A stretch of 64,000 nucleotides of DNA from JAOPZW01 sp963803375 (GCA_963803375.1 CAWDMB010000012.1:177278-241277); one strand, 5' to 3'. Shown: positions 43,693 through 51,268, counted from the first letter of the stretch. Notes: generated by a model from the sequence alone, not told the origin. Numbers and translations are program-made.

Positions 43693-43983
43693 CGGCTCAT
43701 CACATGCCCGGATGATCTCTCCGCTGCGCCATCCCTCAACGCTGCGCCGGAAGGCGGACGCGATGTCGCGCACGGGGACGAGGGCGCGGCCGGGGTTGAA
43801 GTGGCCGAACTGCTCGTGGCTGTCCTGGCCAGCCCTGGGCTGACGGCGTTGATCCGTAGCGTCCGCTCGAGGCTGAGGGCCGCAGCGCGCACGAAGCCTT
43901 CAACGCCGCCGTTGGCGACGGCGAAGCTGGTTGCCTGTCGGTTTCGCGGTATCTGTCGACGTGCTCGTGACCGAACAATCGGA
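43693..43983 (-). pseudogene. Remnant of a short-chain dehydrogenase (C-terminal half)
   Basis: Two frames together give FAVANGGVEGFVRAAALSLE, then RTLRINAVSPG, then HEQFGHFNPGRALVPVRDIA and SAFRRSVEGWRSGEIIRA. This is the C-terminal half of a small classical SDR (the strand RINAVSPG is typical). The N-terminal NAD-binding half is missing, at least one frameshift separates the pieces, and the original stop is gone, so the last frame runs on into the IclR gene. Confidence 0.6.
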
Positions 43984-43989
43984 CACCCA

Positions 43990-44427
43990 TCAGCCGATCT
44001 TCTCCGCCAGCTCGACGATGATCCCCGCCGGGCCGCGCACGTAGCAGAGCCAGGAGCTGTTCTCGTAGTTCACCAGCTCGCCGACCAGCTCGCCGCCATG
44101 CGCTCGCAGGCCGGCGAGGGATCCCTCGATGTCGCCGACGACGAAGAGGATGTGGCGGATGCCCGGGGCGTTGGCCGGCGCCGGCCCGTCGTCGCCCTCG
44201 TATGCGGGCGAGCGGTACTTGGCCAGCTCGACCCTGCCGTCGCCATCCGGGGTCCGCAGCATCACGATATCCGCCCGCACACCCTCGAGCCCGTTGATGC
44301 GGTCCACCGAGCCGCCCTCGACGGACGCCTCGCCCTCCACTTCGAGCCCGAGTGCGGCGAAGAACGCGGTCGCCGCCGCGAGGTCGTCGACGACGATGCC
44401 GATGTGCTCCAGGCGCTGGACGGTCAT
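43990..44427 (-). CDS. VOC/glyoxalase-family protein
   Basis: A 145-residue vicinal oxygen chelate protein with the two beta-alpha-beta-beta-beta modules: RLEHIGIVVDDLAAATAFFAALG at the N-terminus (H and later E as likely metal ligands), and GIRHILFVVGDIEGSLAGLRAHGGEL with GPAGIIVELAEKI at the end. Such proteins include methylmalonyl-CoA epimerases, dioxygenases and glyoxalases; the substrate cannot be told. ATG 44427 overlaps the stop of an upstream 34-residue ORF (ATGA), indicating coupling. Confidence 0.87.
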   Translation of the reverse strand: MTVQRLEHIGIVVDDLAAATAFFAALGLEVEGEASVEGGSVDRINGLEGVRADIVMLRTPDGDGRVELAKYRSPAYEGDDGPAPANAPGIRHILFVVGDIEGSLAGLRAHGGELVGELVNYENSSWLCYVRGPAGIIVELAEKIG

Positions 44428-44528
44428 AAACGGCCTCCGGCCAGCTCCCGCGGCGTGTACTCGTCGTGCCTGCGTACCCACGAGCCGGTCCGATCCTGCG
44501 GCTCTTCGGTGATCGCTTGCGGGTCCAT
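44424..44528 (-). CDS. 34-residue small ORF coupled to the VOC gene
   Basis: ATG 44528 is preceded by a good ribosome-binding site (GGGAGAGGAAG). The product MDPQAITEEPQDRTG ... ELAGGRL is charged and without membrane segment, and its TGA overlaps the VOC ATG. The strong start signal and 4-base overlap support translation. No family is recognised; it may be a leader that couples translation or the stub of a larger lost gene. Confidence 0.45.
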   Translation of the reverse strand: MDPQAITEEPQDRTGSWVRRHDEYTPRELAGGRL

Positions 44529-44678
44529 GATCTTCCTCTCCCTGGAGTCCGTGGAGCTAACGCGTGGTGGTCCTGGGGTGCCGCTGTCCGGGCGCAGGAC
44601 GCTCAGCGAGACGACCTTCCGACAGCTCTCGACATCGAACACTCATTCGGCTCCCAGCTCGTCGCGCAGGGGATCCCG

Positions 44679-45236
44679 CTACGGGACGGTGCCTGGGCCG
44701 GCCGGGCGGCAGACGTGCGCCACGGCGCCGCTGCTGAACGCAGTGGCAGAGACCGGCTCGAAGTCCATCCGGCCGGGAAAGATTGGCTTGCCGTCGCCGA
44801 GCACCGCCGGGTGAACCAGGAGCCGGTACTCGTCGATCAGGCCCGTGCGCACCAGCGACCGGGCGAAGCGTACGCCGCCGTGGGCCAGCAGGTAGCCGCC
44901 GGCGCGCTCGGCCTTGAGCTTCGCGACCCCCTCGGCGAGGTCACCGGCCACGATGCGCGTCTCGCCCCATTCCGCCGTGGTCATGCCGTGGGAGAACACG
45001 ATCTTCGGAAGGTCGTTCATCGGCGCGGCGAACACGCTGTCGCTTTCTGGCCAGTGGGCGGCCATGTCGTGGTAGGTGCTCGAACCCATCAGGTGCGAGG
45101 CGGTGTCGCCCAGGGTGTCCATGGTCCAGGCGGTGGCATCCTCGGACATGGAGGAGAAGATGAATGCGTTGTCGCCGCTGGCGTCGGCCACGAAGCCGTC
45201 GAGCGACATCGACATCTTCAGGACGAGCTTGCTCAC
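44679..45236 (-). CDS. Dihydrofolate reductase-family protein (RibD C-terminal-like), copy 1
   Basis: A 185-residue protein: KLVLKMSMSLDGFVAD at the N-terminus, GSSTYHDMAAHWPE, KIVFSHGM, GGYLLAHGGVRFARSLVRTGLIDEYRLLVHPAVLGDGKPIF (quoted in part). These are the hallmarks of the RibD_C/dihydrofolate-reductase-like fold that binds NADPH. True folate activity is not implied. GTG 45236 has AAGGAG upstream. Before insertion of the IS element this gene probably followed the SDR gene directly. Confidence 0.88.
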   Translation of the reverse strand: MSKLVLKMSMSLDGFVADASGDNAFIFSSMSEDATAWTMDTLGDTASHLMGSSTYHDMAAHWPESDSVFAAPMNDLPKIVFSHGMTTAEWGETRIVAGDLAEGVAKLKAERAGGYLLAHGGVRFARSLVRTGLIDEYRLLVHPAVLGDGKPIFPGRMDFEPVSATAFSSGAVAHVCRPAGPGTVP

Positions 45237-45331
45237 GGGGGATGCTCCTTCTGTAGGGATGCCACGAGCTCGTCCTGACGCTCGTAGGCCGCGGTCAGGC
45301 CCGCCCGGCGCGTACGTCACTGCTCCCTAGG

Positions 45332-45350
45332 AGCGTGGGTCAGTAACCGT
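45332..45350. repeat. IS left inverted repeat
   Basis: GAGCGTGGGTCAGTAACCG; 15 of 19 bases match the inward-reading right end. Preceded by CTAG. Confidence 0.8.
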
Positions 45351-45386
45351 GCCGGTGTCGTCCGGCGCGGTTAAGACCATTCGTGG

Positions 45387-46865
45387 ATGACGACGGCTGA
45401 GCAGGAGCGCCTGGTTGAGGTCGAGGCGGTCGGGGTGCCCGAGGCGGCGGGGGAGCGGCGGGCGGTGGACAAGGCGTTTCGGCCGTATGACCCCGATCAG
45501 GTGTTGTTGATGGCGCCGGCGCTGCGCGACTGGGTGCCCGAGGGGGATCTGGCGCACTTCGTCTCGGACTTGGTCGACAGTGGCGTGTTGGATCTGTCGG
45601 CGATCTACGCCGACTACACCGAGGAGCGCGGCTTTGCGCCGTGTGACCCGCGCTTGATGGTCAAGCTGTTGGTCTACGGCTACGCGGTCGGGATCACGTC
45701 GTCAAGGAAGCTTGAGCGCGCGACCTACCGGGATGTTGCGGTGCGGATGCTGTGCGCCGATCAGCACCCGGACTTCCGCTCGATCGCGCGCTTCCGCGAG
45801 CGGCACCTGGAGGCGCTCGGGGAGCTGTTCGTGCAGGCACTGCGGCTGTGCAGGCGGGCGCGGATGGTCGGGCTGGGGGTGCTGGCCGTCGATGGCACCA
45901 AGGTGCGCGCCAACGCCTCGCGCCACAAGGCGATGAGCTACGAGCGGATGGTCAAGAAGGAAGGCGAGCTGGGGGCCGAGATCGCGGCACTGCGCGAGCG
46001 GGTCGACGCGCTGCTGGCCGACGCCGCGGCGATCGATGCCGCCGAGGACGCCGAGTTCGGCGCTGACCGGCGCGGCGACGAGCTGCCCGAAGAGCTGCAG
46101 CGCCGCGAGACGCGCCTGGCGCGGATCCGCGAGGCCAAGGCGGCGCTGGAGGCCGAGGCCAAGGCGGCCGAGGAGGCGCGGCGCGCCGAGATGCGCGTCG
46201 AGGGCCGAGAGCCGCGCAACCCGCCCGGCGGGCGTGACCCGTTTGCGCCCAAGCCCAAGGCGCAGCGCAACTTCACCGACCCCGACAGCCGAATCATGAT
46301 GACCGCCGACGGCGCGTTTCACCAATGCTTCAACGGCCAGGCGATCGTCGATTCCGCCTTCCAGGTCATCGTCGCGGCCGAGCTGTCCGATCAGGCGCCC
46401 GACGCGCGGCTGCTGGAAGCATCGCTTGATCAGTTGGGCGAGAACCTGACCAGCATCGACGCCGAGCTGCCCACGAACGCGGCGCTGCTTGGGGACGCCG
46501 GCTACTTCTCCGAGCACAACATCACGATCACCGAGGCGCACGGCCTGGACCCGCACCTGGCGACCGGACGCTTCAAGCACTCAGAACCACCGGCCCCGGC
46601 GCCGCGCGGACCAGTCCCCAAGAACGCAACGGCCAAGCAGCTGATGGCCCGCAAGCTCGCCAAGAATGCCGGCGCCGCGCTCTACGCGCGACGCAAGACG
46701 ATCGTCGAACCCGTCTTCGGTCAGATCGACACCGTCCAGAACGCGCGCCAGCTCAGGCTGCGCGGCAAGCCCGCTGCCCGCGCCCAATGGCGCTTCCACT
46801 GCGCCGTACACAACCTGCTCAAGCTGCAGCGCAACGGCGGCCTGGCACTGATCCCCACCGGATGA
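45387..46865 (+). CDS. IS1182-family transposase
   Basis: A 492-residue DDE transposase: N-terminal region AFRPYDPDQVLLMAPALRDWVPEGDLA and YADYTEERGFAPCDPRLMVKLLVYGYAVG (quoted in parts), the first catalytic aspartate in LAVDGTKVRANAS, a long coiled-coil insertion rich in Glu/Ala/Arg, DPDSRIMM, then GDAGYFSEHN with the second aspartate and RRKTIVEPVFGQIDT with the glutamate. This order is that of IS1182-type transposases. ATG 45387 to TGA 46863-46865; all catalytic residues are present, so it could be active. Confidence 0.95.
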   Translation: MTTAEQERLVEVEAVGVPEAAGERRAVDKAFRPYDPDQVLLMAPALRDWVPEGDLAHFVSDLVDSGVLDLSAIYADYTEERGFAPCDPRLMVKLLVYGYAVGITSSRKLERATYRDVAVRMLCADQHPDFRSIARFRERHLEALGELFVQALRLCRRARMVGLGVLAVDGTKVRANASRHKAMSYERMVKKEGELGAEIAALRERVDALLADAAAIDAAEDAEFGADRRGDELPEELQRRETRLARIREAKAALEAEAKAAEEARRAEMRVEGREPRNPPGGRDPFAPKPKAQRNFTDPDSRIMMTADGAFHQCFNGQAIVDSAFQVIVAAELSDQAPDARLLEASLDQLGENLTSIDAELPTNAALLGDAGYFSEHNITITEAHGLDPHLATGRFKHSEPPAPAPRGPVPKNATAKQLMARKLAKNAGAALYARRKTIVEPVFGQIDTVQNARQLRLRGKPAARAQWRFHCAVHNLLKLQRNGGLALIPTG

Positions 46866-46982
46866 TCGGCCAAGGACGCCTCCGCGGAAGCGTCGCGCAC
46901 GGTCCCACAGGACACTCAACCAGCCTGACACCCGCCACACAGCCCACCCGCCACCAGCGGCCCGGTGCCGGTCCGCCTGCAC

Positions 46983-47001
46983 CCGTTACCGACACAGGCT
47001 C
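46983..47001. repeat. IS right inverted repeat
   Basis: On the minus strand reads GAGCCTGTGTCGGTAACGG inward, followed outside by CTAG. It supplies the last four sense codons and the stop (TAA 46986-46988) of the interrupted SDR gene. Confidence 0.8.
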
Positions 47002-47858
47002 CTAGGTCCGTCGGAGACGCTCAGACTGACTTCTCGCCAGGCCTCGTCGCTGGCGGCGAGTTCCTGTGCCGCCTGCCTCGCCACCGGCACAGCATCGGTG
47101 CCGAGCAGCAGACGCACGGGTGCAACGTCCCGGCCGGCGAGGTCTCGCACCACTTGGGCGACGCGACGCGGGTCCGTCGCCTCGTGACCAGAGCCGGCGC
47201 GCACCAGCTCGGCGAACGCTTCGATCGTCGGCTGGTACGGCACGCTGGGCTGCGGGATCGTCATCGAGGAGCCAGCCCAGTCGGTGCGCATCCCGCCTGG
47301 CTCGAGAACGGTGACCTTCACCCCGAACGGAGCGATCTCTCGGGCGAGACCGCTGGAGAACCCGGAGACGGCCCATTTCGCCGCCTCGTAGGCGGTCAGG
47401 CCCGGGCCGGACACGCGGGCACTGAGCGAAGAGACCTGGAAGATGTGACCACTGCCCTGCTCGCGCAGAACCGGCACAACCGCCTTGGAGACGTTCACGA
47501 CACCGTAGAAGTTGGTGTCGAACTGCGTCCGGAACGAGTCGATCGTCGTGTCCTCGAACGAGGCGAGGTCGCTATAGCCGGCGTTGTTGACGACGACATC
47601 GATGCGACCGAACGTCTCTTGGGCCTGAGCGACCACGCGCGCGGCCGCGTCGTAGTCGGTCACGTCGAGCCGCAGGAGAAGCACCGCGTCGCCGTACGTG
47701 TCGAGGAGGTCCTGTAACCGCTCAGGGTTACGCGCCGTCGCCGCCACGCGATCACCCGCTTCGAGCGCGACCTCGACGAGGGCGCGACCAAGACCGCGCG
47801 AACTTCCCGTCACGAGCCACACCTTGGACATCGAGGAACCTGCCCGACGGCCGCTCAT
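46986..47858 (-). CDS. Short-chain dehydrogenase/reductase, C-terminus altered by IS insertion
   Basis: A 290-residue classical SDR: cofactor motif VTGSSRGLGRAL, NNAGYSD, catalytic serine in QVSSLSA, YEAAK catalytic YxxxK, and PGGMRTDW. Start ATG 47858 overlaps the upstream DHFR-like stop (ATGA); ATG 47831 (MSKVWLV) is a shorter alternative. The final residues after DGP are RSLCR, encoded by target-site and IS sequence. Removing the IS and one CTAG would give DGPREQ and a TGA, so the insertion replaced only the last few residues and probably left the enzyme functional. Confidence 0.9.
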   Translation of the reverse strand: MSGRRAGSSMSKVWLVTGSSRGLGRALVEVALEAGDRVAATARNPERLQDLLDTYGDAVLLLRLDVTDYDAAARVVAQAQETFGRIDVVVNNAGYSDLASFEDTTIDSFRTQFDTNFYGVVNVSKAVVPVLREQGSGHIFQVSSLSARVSGPGLTAYEAAKWAVSGFSSGLAREIAPFGVKVTVLEPGGMRTDWAGSSMTIPQPSVPYQPTIEAFAELVRAGSGHEATDPRRVAQVVRDLAGRDVAPVRLLLGTDAVPVARQAAQELAASDEAWREVSLSVSDGPRSLCR

Positions 47859-48427
47859 GACGCCACCCGGTAGCGCACGTGCGTGACGCCGGGCGCGTCG
47901 AGCACGCGCGTCGGCTCGAGCTCGATGCGGTCTGCGCCGAACAGCCGCCGCCCGTCGCCGAGCACGACCGGGATCAGGTGGATCTCCAGCTCGTCGAGCA
48001 GGCCCTCGCGTAGCAGCGACTGCGCGAGGCCGGCGCCGTGCACCATCACGTCCTGGTCGCCGGCGGCCGCCTTGGCCTCGCGCATCGCGGTCGCGGCGTC
48101 GGGCACGTAGTGGACCCAGCCGCTCTGCGGCTCCGGCGGGGCGCCGCGCGTGGGCACGAAGATCGGCACGCCGTGGTGGTCGCCGCCCCAGTGACCGGCG
48201 TAGTCGAACGTCTTGCGGCCGACGACGACCGCGCCGGTCGCCATCGACTCGGCGAAGACCTGCCCGCTCAGCCCCGGCGGGTCGAAGCGCGGCCGCTCGG
48301 AGACGGGCTCGCCGATCCACTCGTGCAGCCGCTGGCCGCCGGTCCCGAGCCCGTTGCCTGGGCCGTCGTCGGGGCCCGTGATGAACCCGTCGAGCGACAT
48401 CGACATGTACAGGACGGACTTCGCCAT
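47855..48427 (-). CDS. Dihydrofolate reductase-family protein, copy 2
   Basis: A 190-residue RibD_C/DHFR-like protein: SVLYMSMSLDGFITGP, VVVGRKTFDYAGHWGG, GVPIFVPTR, VMVHGAGLAQSLLREGLLDELEIHLIPVVLGDG (quoted in part), close to copy 3 at 49993. A substrate-binding insertion follows residue 25. ATG 48427 has GGAAGGAGACC upstream. Third gene of the ArsR - SRPBCC - DHFR - SDR operon, coupled to the SDR by ATGA. Confidence 0.9.
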   Translation of the reverse strand: MAKSVLYMSMSLDGFITGPDDGPGNGLGTGGQRLHEWIGEPVSERPRFDPPGLSGQVFAESMATGAVVVGRKTFDYAGHWGGDHHGVPIFVPTRGAPPEPQSGWVHYVPDAATAMREAKAAAGDQDVMVHGAGLAQSLLREGLLDELEIHLIPVVLGDGRRLFGADRIELEPTRVLDAPGVTHVRYRVAS

Positions 48428-48446
48428 GCGGTCTCCTTCCTCGGGC

Positions 48447-48875
48447 CTACAGCGCCCGTTCCAGCCGGTCGAACGCGTGCGGGAGACCGCGGCCGTGCTC
48501 GTCGCGCAGCTCGTCGGACTCAAAGCCCCACTGGACCATCGTCATCAGGGTCGCCCCGTCTCGGGGCGCGAACGTGAACTCGGTGCTGAAGGCGAGCCTC
48601 GACCCGTCGAGACGGGTCTCGCTCGTGGCCAGCAGCAGGTGGCGTGGGCGCTCGATGGCCTCGAACACGTGCCGGTGCCGGTAGAGCTCGCCCGGCGACG
48701 GGCCGAAGGCGATCTCCCAGGCGCCGCCGACGTGCAGCTCGCAGCGCGAGTCGACCACCCAGCCCGACGCGTCGTTGCCATAGAACTCGCGCTGGCCCAT
48801 CGGGCTCGTGAACAGGTCGAACACGCGCGCGGGCGACGCCTGGATCACGCGCTCGTAACGCACCTCGCGGCTCAC
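48447..48875 (-). CDS. SRPBCC-domain protein (AHSA1-like)
   Basis: A 142-residue START/SRPBCC-fold protein: VRYERVIQASPARVFDLFTSP at the N-terminus, GWVVDSRCELHVGGAWEIAFGP (in part), and the C-terminal helix RDEHGRGLPHAFDRLERAL (in part). AHSA1-like SRPBCC proteins are often encoded directly after an ArsR regulator, as here. GTG 48875 overlaps the ArsR stop (GTGA). Ligand unknown. Confidence 0.9.
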   Translation of the reverse strand: MSREVRYERVIQASPARVFDLFTSPMGQREFYGNDASGWVVDSRCELHVGGAWEIAFGPSPGELYRHRHVFEAIERPRHLLLATSETRLDGSRLAFSTEFTFAPRDGATLMTMVQWGFESDELRDEHGRGLPHAFDRLERAL

Positions 48876-49192
48876 CCCGAGCGCTCCACGAAGCGCCCGA
48901 ACCGGTCCAACCGGCCCTCCCAGGCGCGGCGGTGGGCCTCGATCCACTCGCCCGCCTCGCCGAGCGCCGTCGCCGCGCCAAGCCGGCACTCGCGCGCCCG
49001 GCCCACCTTCTCGGTCTCGACGAGGCCGGCGAGCTCGAGAATCCCGACGTGCTTCTTGATCCCGTTGAGGGTCAGGCCCGACGGCCCAGCGAGCTGGCTC
49101 AGCGTCGCGGGGCCGCGGCCCAGACGCTCGAGAATGCCCCGCCGCTTGGGGTCCGAGAGCGCGAAGAACGTCGCGTCGAGCGTTGGCGATAC
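48872..49192 (-). CDS. ArsR-family regulator without a standard start codon
   Basis: About 106 residues of a winged-helix ArsR protein: TLDATFFALSDPKRRGILERLG, then SQLAGPSGLTLNGIKKHVGILELAGLVETE (in parts) and a C-terminal helix ending RFVERSG. The frame is complete to its stop and coupled to the SRPBCC gene. No ATG, GTG, TTG or CTG occurs between the upstream stop and the conserved region; the codon where a start would be expected, before SPTLD, is GTA (49192-49190). The gene may have lost its start (GTG to GTA) or the base may be misread. A palindrome overlaps this point. Confidence 0.7.
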   Translation of the reverse strand, partial: VSPTLDATFFALSDPKRRGILERLGRGPATLSQLAGPSGLTLNGIKKHVGILELAGLVETEKVGRARECRLGAATALGEAGEWIEAHRRAWEGRLDRFGRFVERSG

Positions 49193-49212
49193 TGCACCGA
49201 TCGGCGCACTAT
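49189..49212. promoter_or_regulatory. Imperfect palindrome at the ArsR start, related to 50635-50664
   Basis: ATACTGCACCG-AT-CGGCGCACTAT: 9 of 11 positions pair, and the inner TGCACCGATCGG core is nearly that of the perfect palindrome at 50635-50664. Its overlap with the ArsR start suggests autoregulation. Confidence 0.6.
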
Positions 49213-49621
49213 ACCGCTGCTCGCCCCTTTGGTTGAGCGTGGCCGCCCGCCCGACGTCCTGACGGCCTCACTTCCGGCCTCAACGGCAGCCGCCCAGGGT
49301 TGGCGATCGACCGGCTTCGGGCCCGACGCAAGGCGCCCGTGCGACCTTGCCGCGCCTGTGCACCGCCCTGAGGTCGCCTGACGAGGGGCACGCAGGACGG
49401 TCGGCTCACTTAGCACGCCACCGAGCCGTGTCGTAGAGAGAGCCCCGGTCGACGACGACTGAACCTTCGCCCCACTGGGCGATCCTTGAGTGAAAGGCAA
49501 CTGGTGCGGGGCGCCCGGGTCCCGGCCGCGAGCTCGCCTACGACGTCGAGGCGCTTGATCGCGGCCGGCGGGCCTAGACGGAGCTGGCGGCCAGCGCGCA
49601 AGGGGATGCCGCGGCCACTGC
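49213..49621. other. Intergenic region without recognisable gene
   Basis: 409 bp between the ArsR gene and the ACT-domain gene. Short frames on both strands have no recognisable domain and no supported start. Possibly remains of lost genes; nothing definite is seen. Confidence 0.5.
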
Positions 49622-49996
49622 TCACACCGCCACGTGGTGGCCGGCACGGCGCAGCACGTCGACTGCTTCTTCCAGCCGGCCGGCCGGGACGAGGACGAGG
49701 TCTCCGTCGTAGCTCGCAGCGGTCCAGACGGGGAGCTCGGCGGCGGCGAGCGGCGCCACGATGGCGCTGAGCATGCCCGTCGCCTCGGGGTCGTGCGCGT
49801 CATCTCCGTTCCAAAGTGCCGCCCACGCGTCCTCGGCCTTGTCGTCGCGCCGCATCGTGGCACCCCCGTCCGGACCGAGCACGAGCGCGAGTAGATCGGC
49901 CTCGAAGGCGACTGTGCGCACGTCGGTCACGCGCGTGAGGACGAAGAGGCCCTGTAGCACGCGCAGGTTCTGTCGAGCGGCCGGCATTGAGCTCAT
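49622..49996 (-). CDS. ACT-domain (ACT_7-like) protein
   Basis: A 124-residue protein with the pattern of small amino-acid-binding ACT_7 proteins: LRVLQGLFVLTRVTDVRTVAFEADLL (in part), then MLSAIVAPLAAAELPVWTAASYDGDLVLVPAGRLEEAVDVLRRAGHHV (quoted in pieces: LSAIVAPLAAAELPVW; DGDLVLVPAGRLEEA). Such proteins may bind amino acids. ATG 49996 overlaps the stop of the upstream DHFR-like gene (ATGA). Confidence 0.82.
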   Translation of the reverse strand: MSSMPAARQNLRVLQGLFVLTRVTDVRTVAFEADLLALVLGPDGGATMRRDDKAEDAWAALWNGDDAHDPEATGMLSAIVAPLAAAELPVWTAASYDGDLVLVPAGRLEEAVDVLRRAGHHVAV

Positions 49997-50610
49997 GCGC
50001 CGCGTGGGCGGCGAACGCGGTAGCGCAAGTGCGTCACGCCGTGCTCGCCCTCGAGGACCCGGACCCGCTCGAGCTCGATGTGCTCAGGATCGAGGCCGTC
50101 GAACAGCCGGCGTCCCTGTCCGGGCAGCACCGGGACGACGTGGAGCTCGAGCTCATCGCGGACGCCGGCCGCCAGCGCGAGCTGCGCGACCGCGGCGCCG
50201 TGGACCGAGACCTCCTGTTCGCCGGCGGCCTGCTTGGCGCCCGTCATGGCGGTCTCGACATCGGTGACGTAGGTCACGAGCGGCCAGCCGCTGATGTCGA
50301 TCCGAGGCTCGTGGCGGCCGTAGATGAAGATCGGCACGCCGTCGTGGTGATCGCCGCCCCAGCCGCCGGCCGGCTCGAAGGTGCCGGCTCCCGCGACGAT
50401 CGCGCCTGTGGCGTTCAACTCGTCGAAGATCTGGCGGTTGCTGGCCTCCGAGGCGCGCCGGGAAGTCGCGTCGCCGGGCGTGACGCCGGCCGGGAACCAG
50501 CCGTGCAAGTGGCCGCCGTCGTCGCCGAGCGGATTGTCGTCCCAGCTTTCGTTCGGACCGGCGATGAACCCGTCGAGCGAGAGTGACATGTAGAGAACCG
50601 TCGAAGCCAT
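49993..50610 (-). CDS. Dihydrofolate reductase-family protein, copy 3
   Basis: A 205-residue RibD_C/DHFR-like protein very similar in layout to copy 2: STVLYMSLSLDGFIAGPNES, GAIVAGAGTFEPAGGWGGDHHDG (in part), VSVHGAAVAQLALAAG, LELHVVPVLPGQGRRLFDG, THLRYRVRR. ATG 50610 has AGGAGG upstream. A 30-bp perfect palindrome lies 25 bp before the start. Coupled to the ACT-domain gene. Confidence 0.9.
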   Translation of the reverse strand: MASTVLYMSLSLDGFIAGPNESWDDNPLGDDGGHLHGWFPAGVTPGDATSRRASEASNRQIFDELNATGAIVAGAGTFEPAGGWGGDHHDGVPIFIYGRHEPRIDISGWPLVTYVTDVETAMTGAKQAAGEQEVSVHGAAVAQLALAAGVRDELELHVVPVLPGQGRRLFDGLDPEHIELERVRVLEGEHGVTHLRYRVRRPRGA

Positions 50611-50634
50611 GCGCTCCTCCTCGGCTGAGAACGG

Positions 50635-50664
50635 GTTATGGTGCACCGATCGGTGCACCATAAC
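50635..50664. promoter_or_regulatory. 30-bp perfect palindrome (operator candidate)
   Basis: Left arm GTTATGGTGCACCG, centre AT, right arm CGGTGCACCATAAC; every base pairs. It lies between the DHFR-like copy 3 start and the relic of an ArsR gene. A second, imperfect copy overlaps the start of the intact ArsR frame at 49189-49212. This position and symmetry are those of an ArsR-type operator. Confidence 0.8.
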
Positions 50665-50669
50665 GGAAA

Positions 50670-50785
50670 CCACTCGATCGGAAGTTCTTCGCCCTGTCGG
50701 AACCCATGCGCCGCCGCACCCACGAGCGGCTTGCCGGTGTCCTGGCGACCATCGCGAGCTCGCCGAGCCCTTCAACGTGACGCGG
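50670..50785 (+). pseudogene. Relic of a second ArsR-family regulator
   Basis: Frame 1 from 50670 reads PLDRKFFALSEPMRRRTHERLAG, paralleling TLDATFFALSDPKRRGILERLG of the ArsR at 48872. A shift then gives RELAEPFNVT, the usual start of the ArsR recognition region (ELAEPF). The recognition helix and the rest of the protein are missing. As in the other ArsR copy, no start codon precedes it. Confidence 0.65.
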
Positions 50786-51268
50786 CTAACCGAGCCGGCC
50801 AAGCCGGCCAGCCTGAGAAACCCGCATCCACTACGCGAGGACGCCGCCTCCGGGAAGCCGATCCTTGAGTGGGACGCTTGCGATCGTCACGCGCGGTGAG
50901 GCCAGGTCGCCGGTGATCGTGATGCTCGAATCTGGTGGCCGGTGTCGGGCGAGCAGGACGGCGTAGGGGTGGGCGATGCGGCGGATCCAGTCGCGCTTGA
51001 GAGGCGGCGGCGAGGACGGCGTCCGCGAGCGCCGGCGAGGTGGTCCCGTTGCTGCTCGCTGAAGGCGACGGCGGATCCGTACTGTGTCGCAGCCGCGGTG
51101 CTCGCTTCCCCGGATGCGGGAGACGTGCGCAGTGGGATCCTCGAGGTGGTCGACAAGGAGGCCGATGGGCTGATGCCCACGGGCACTCGCGTATGCTCGC
51201 TGAGCCGGCACCGGGGCGTGCATCACCGCGAGGGTGATCGCGGGTTCAATGGCGGTATTACCCGTCGC
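50786..51268. other. Intergenic region, no supported gene
   Basis: About 480 bp. Open frames exist on the minus strand, one reading DWIRRIAHPYAVLLARHR near 50,980, but starts and codon composition are poor and no domain is recognised. Possibly decayed coding DNA between the ArsR relic and the TIM44-like gene. Confidence 0.4.

Larger units (their letters stand above)
45332..47001. mobile_element. IS1182-family insertion sequence, complete
   Basis: About 1,670 bp with one transposase gene. The ends are imperfect inverted repeats: GAGCGTGGGTCAGTAACCG at the left (45332-45350) and GAGCCTGTGTCGGTAACGG reading inward from 47001. CTAG flanks both sides (45328-45331 and 47002-47005), taken as the target duplication. 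The transposase is full length and the element looks intact. It lies at the 3' end of the SDR gene, between two genes of one probable operon. Confidence 0.88.

Noticed and set aside
49209..49409. Short minus-strand ORF upstream of the ArsR gene
   Set aside because: No recognisable domain and poor codon structure; overlaps the operator and unassigned spacer.
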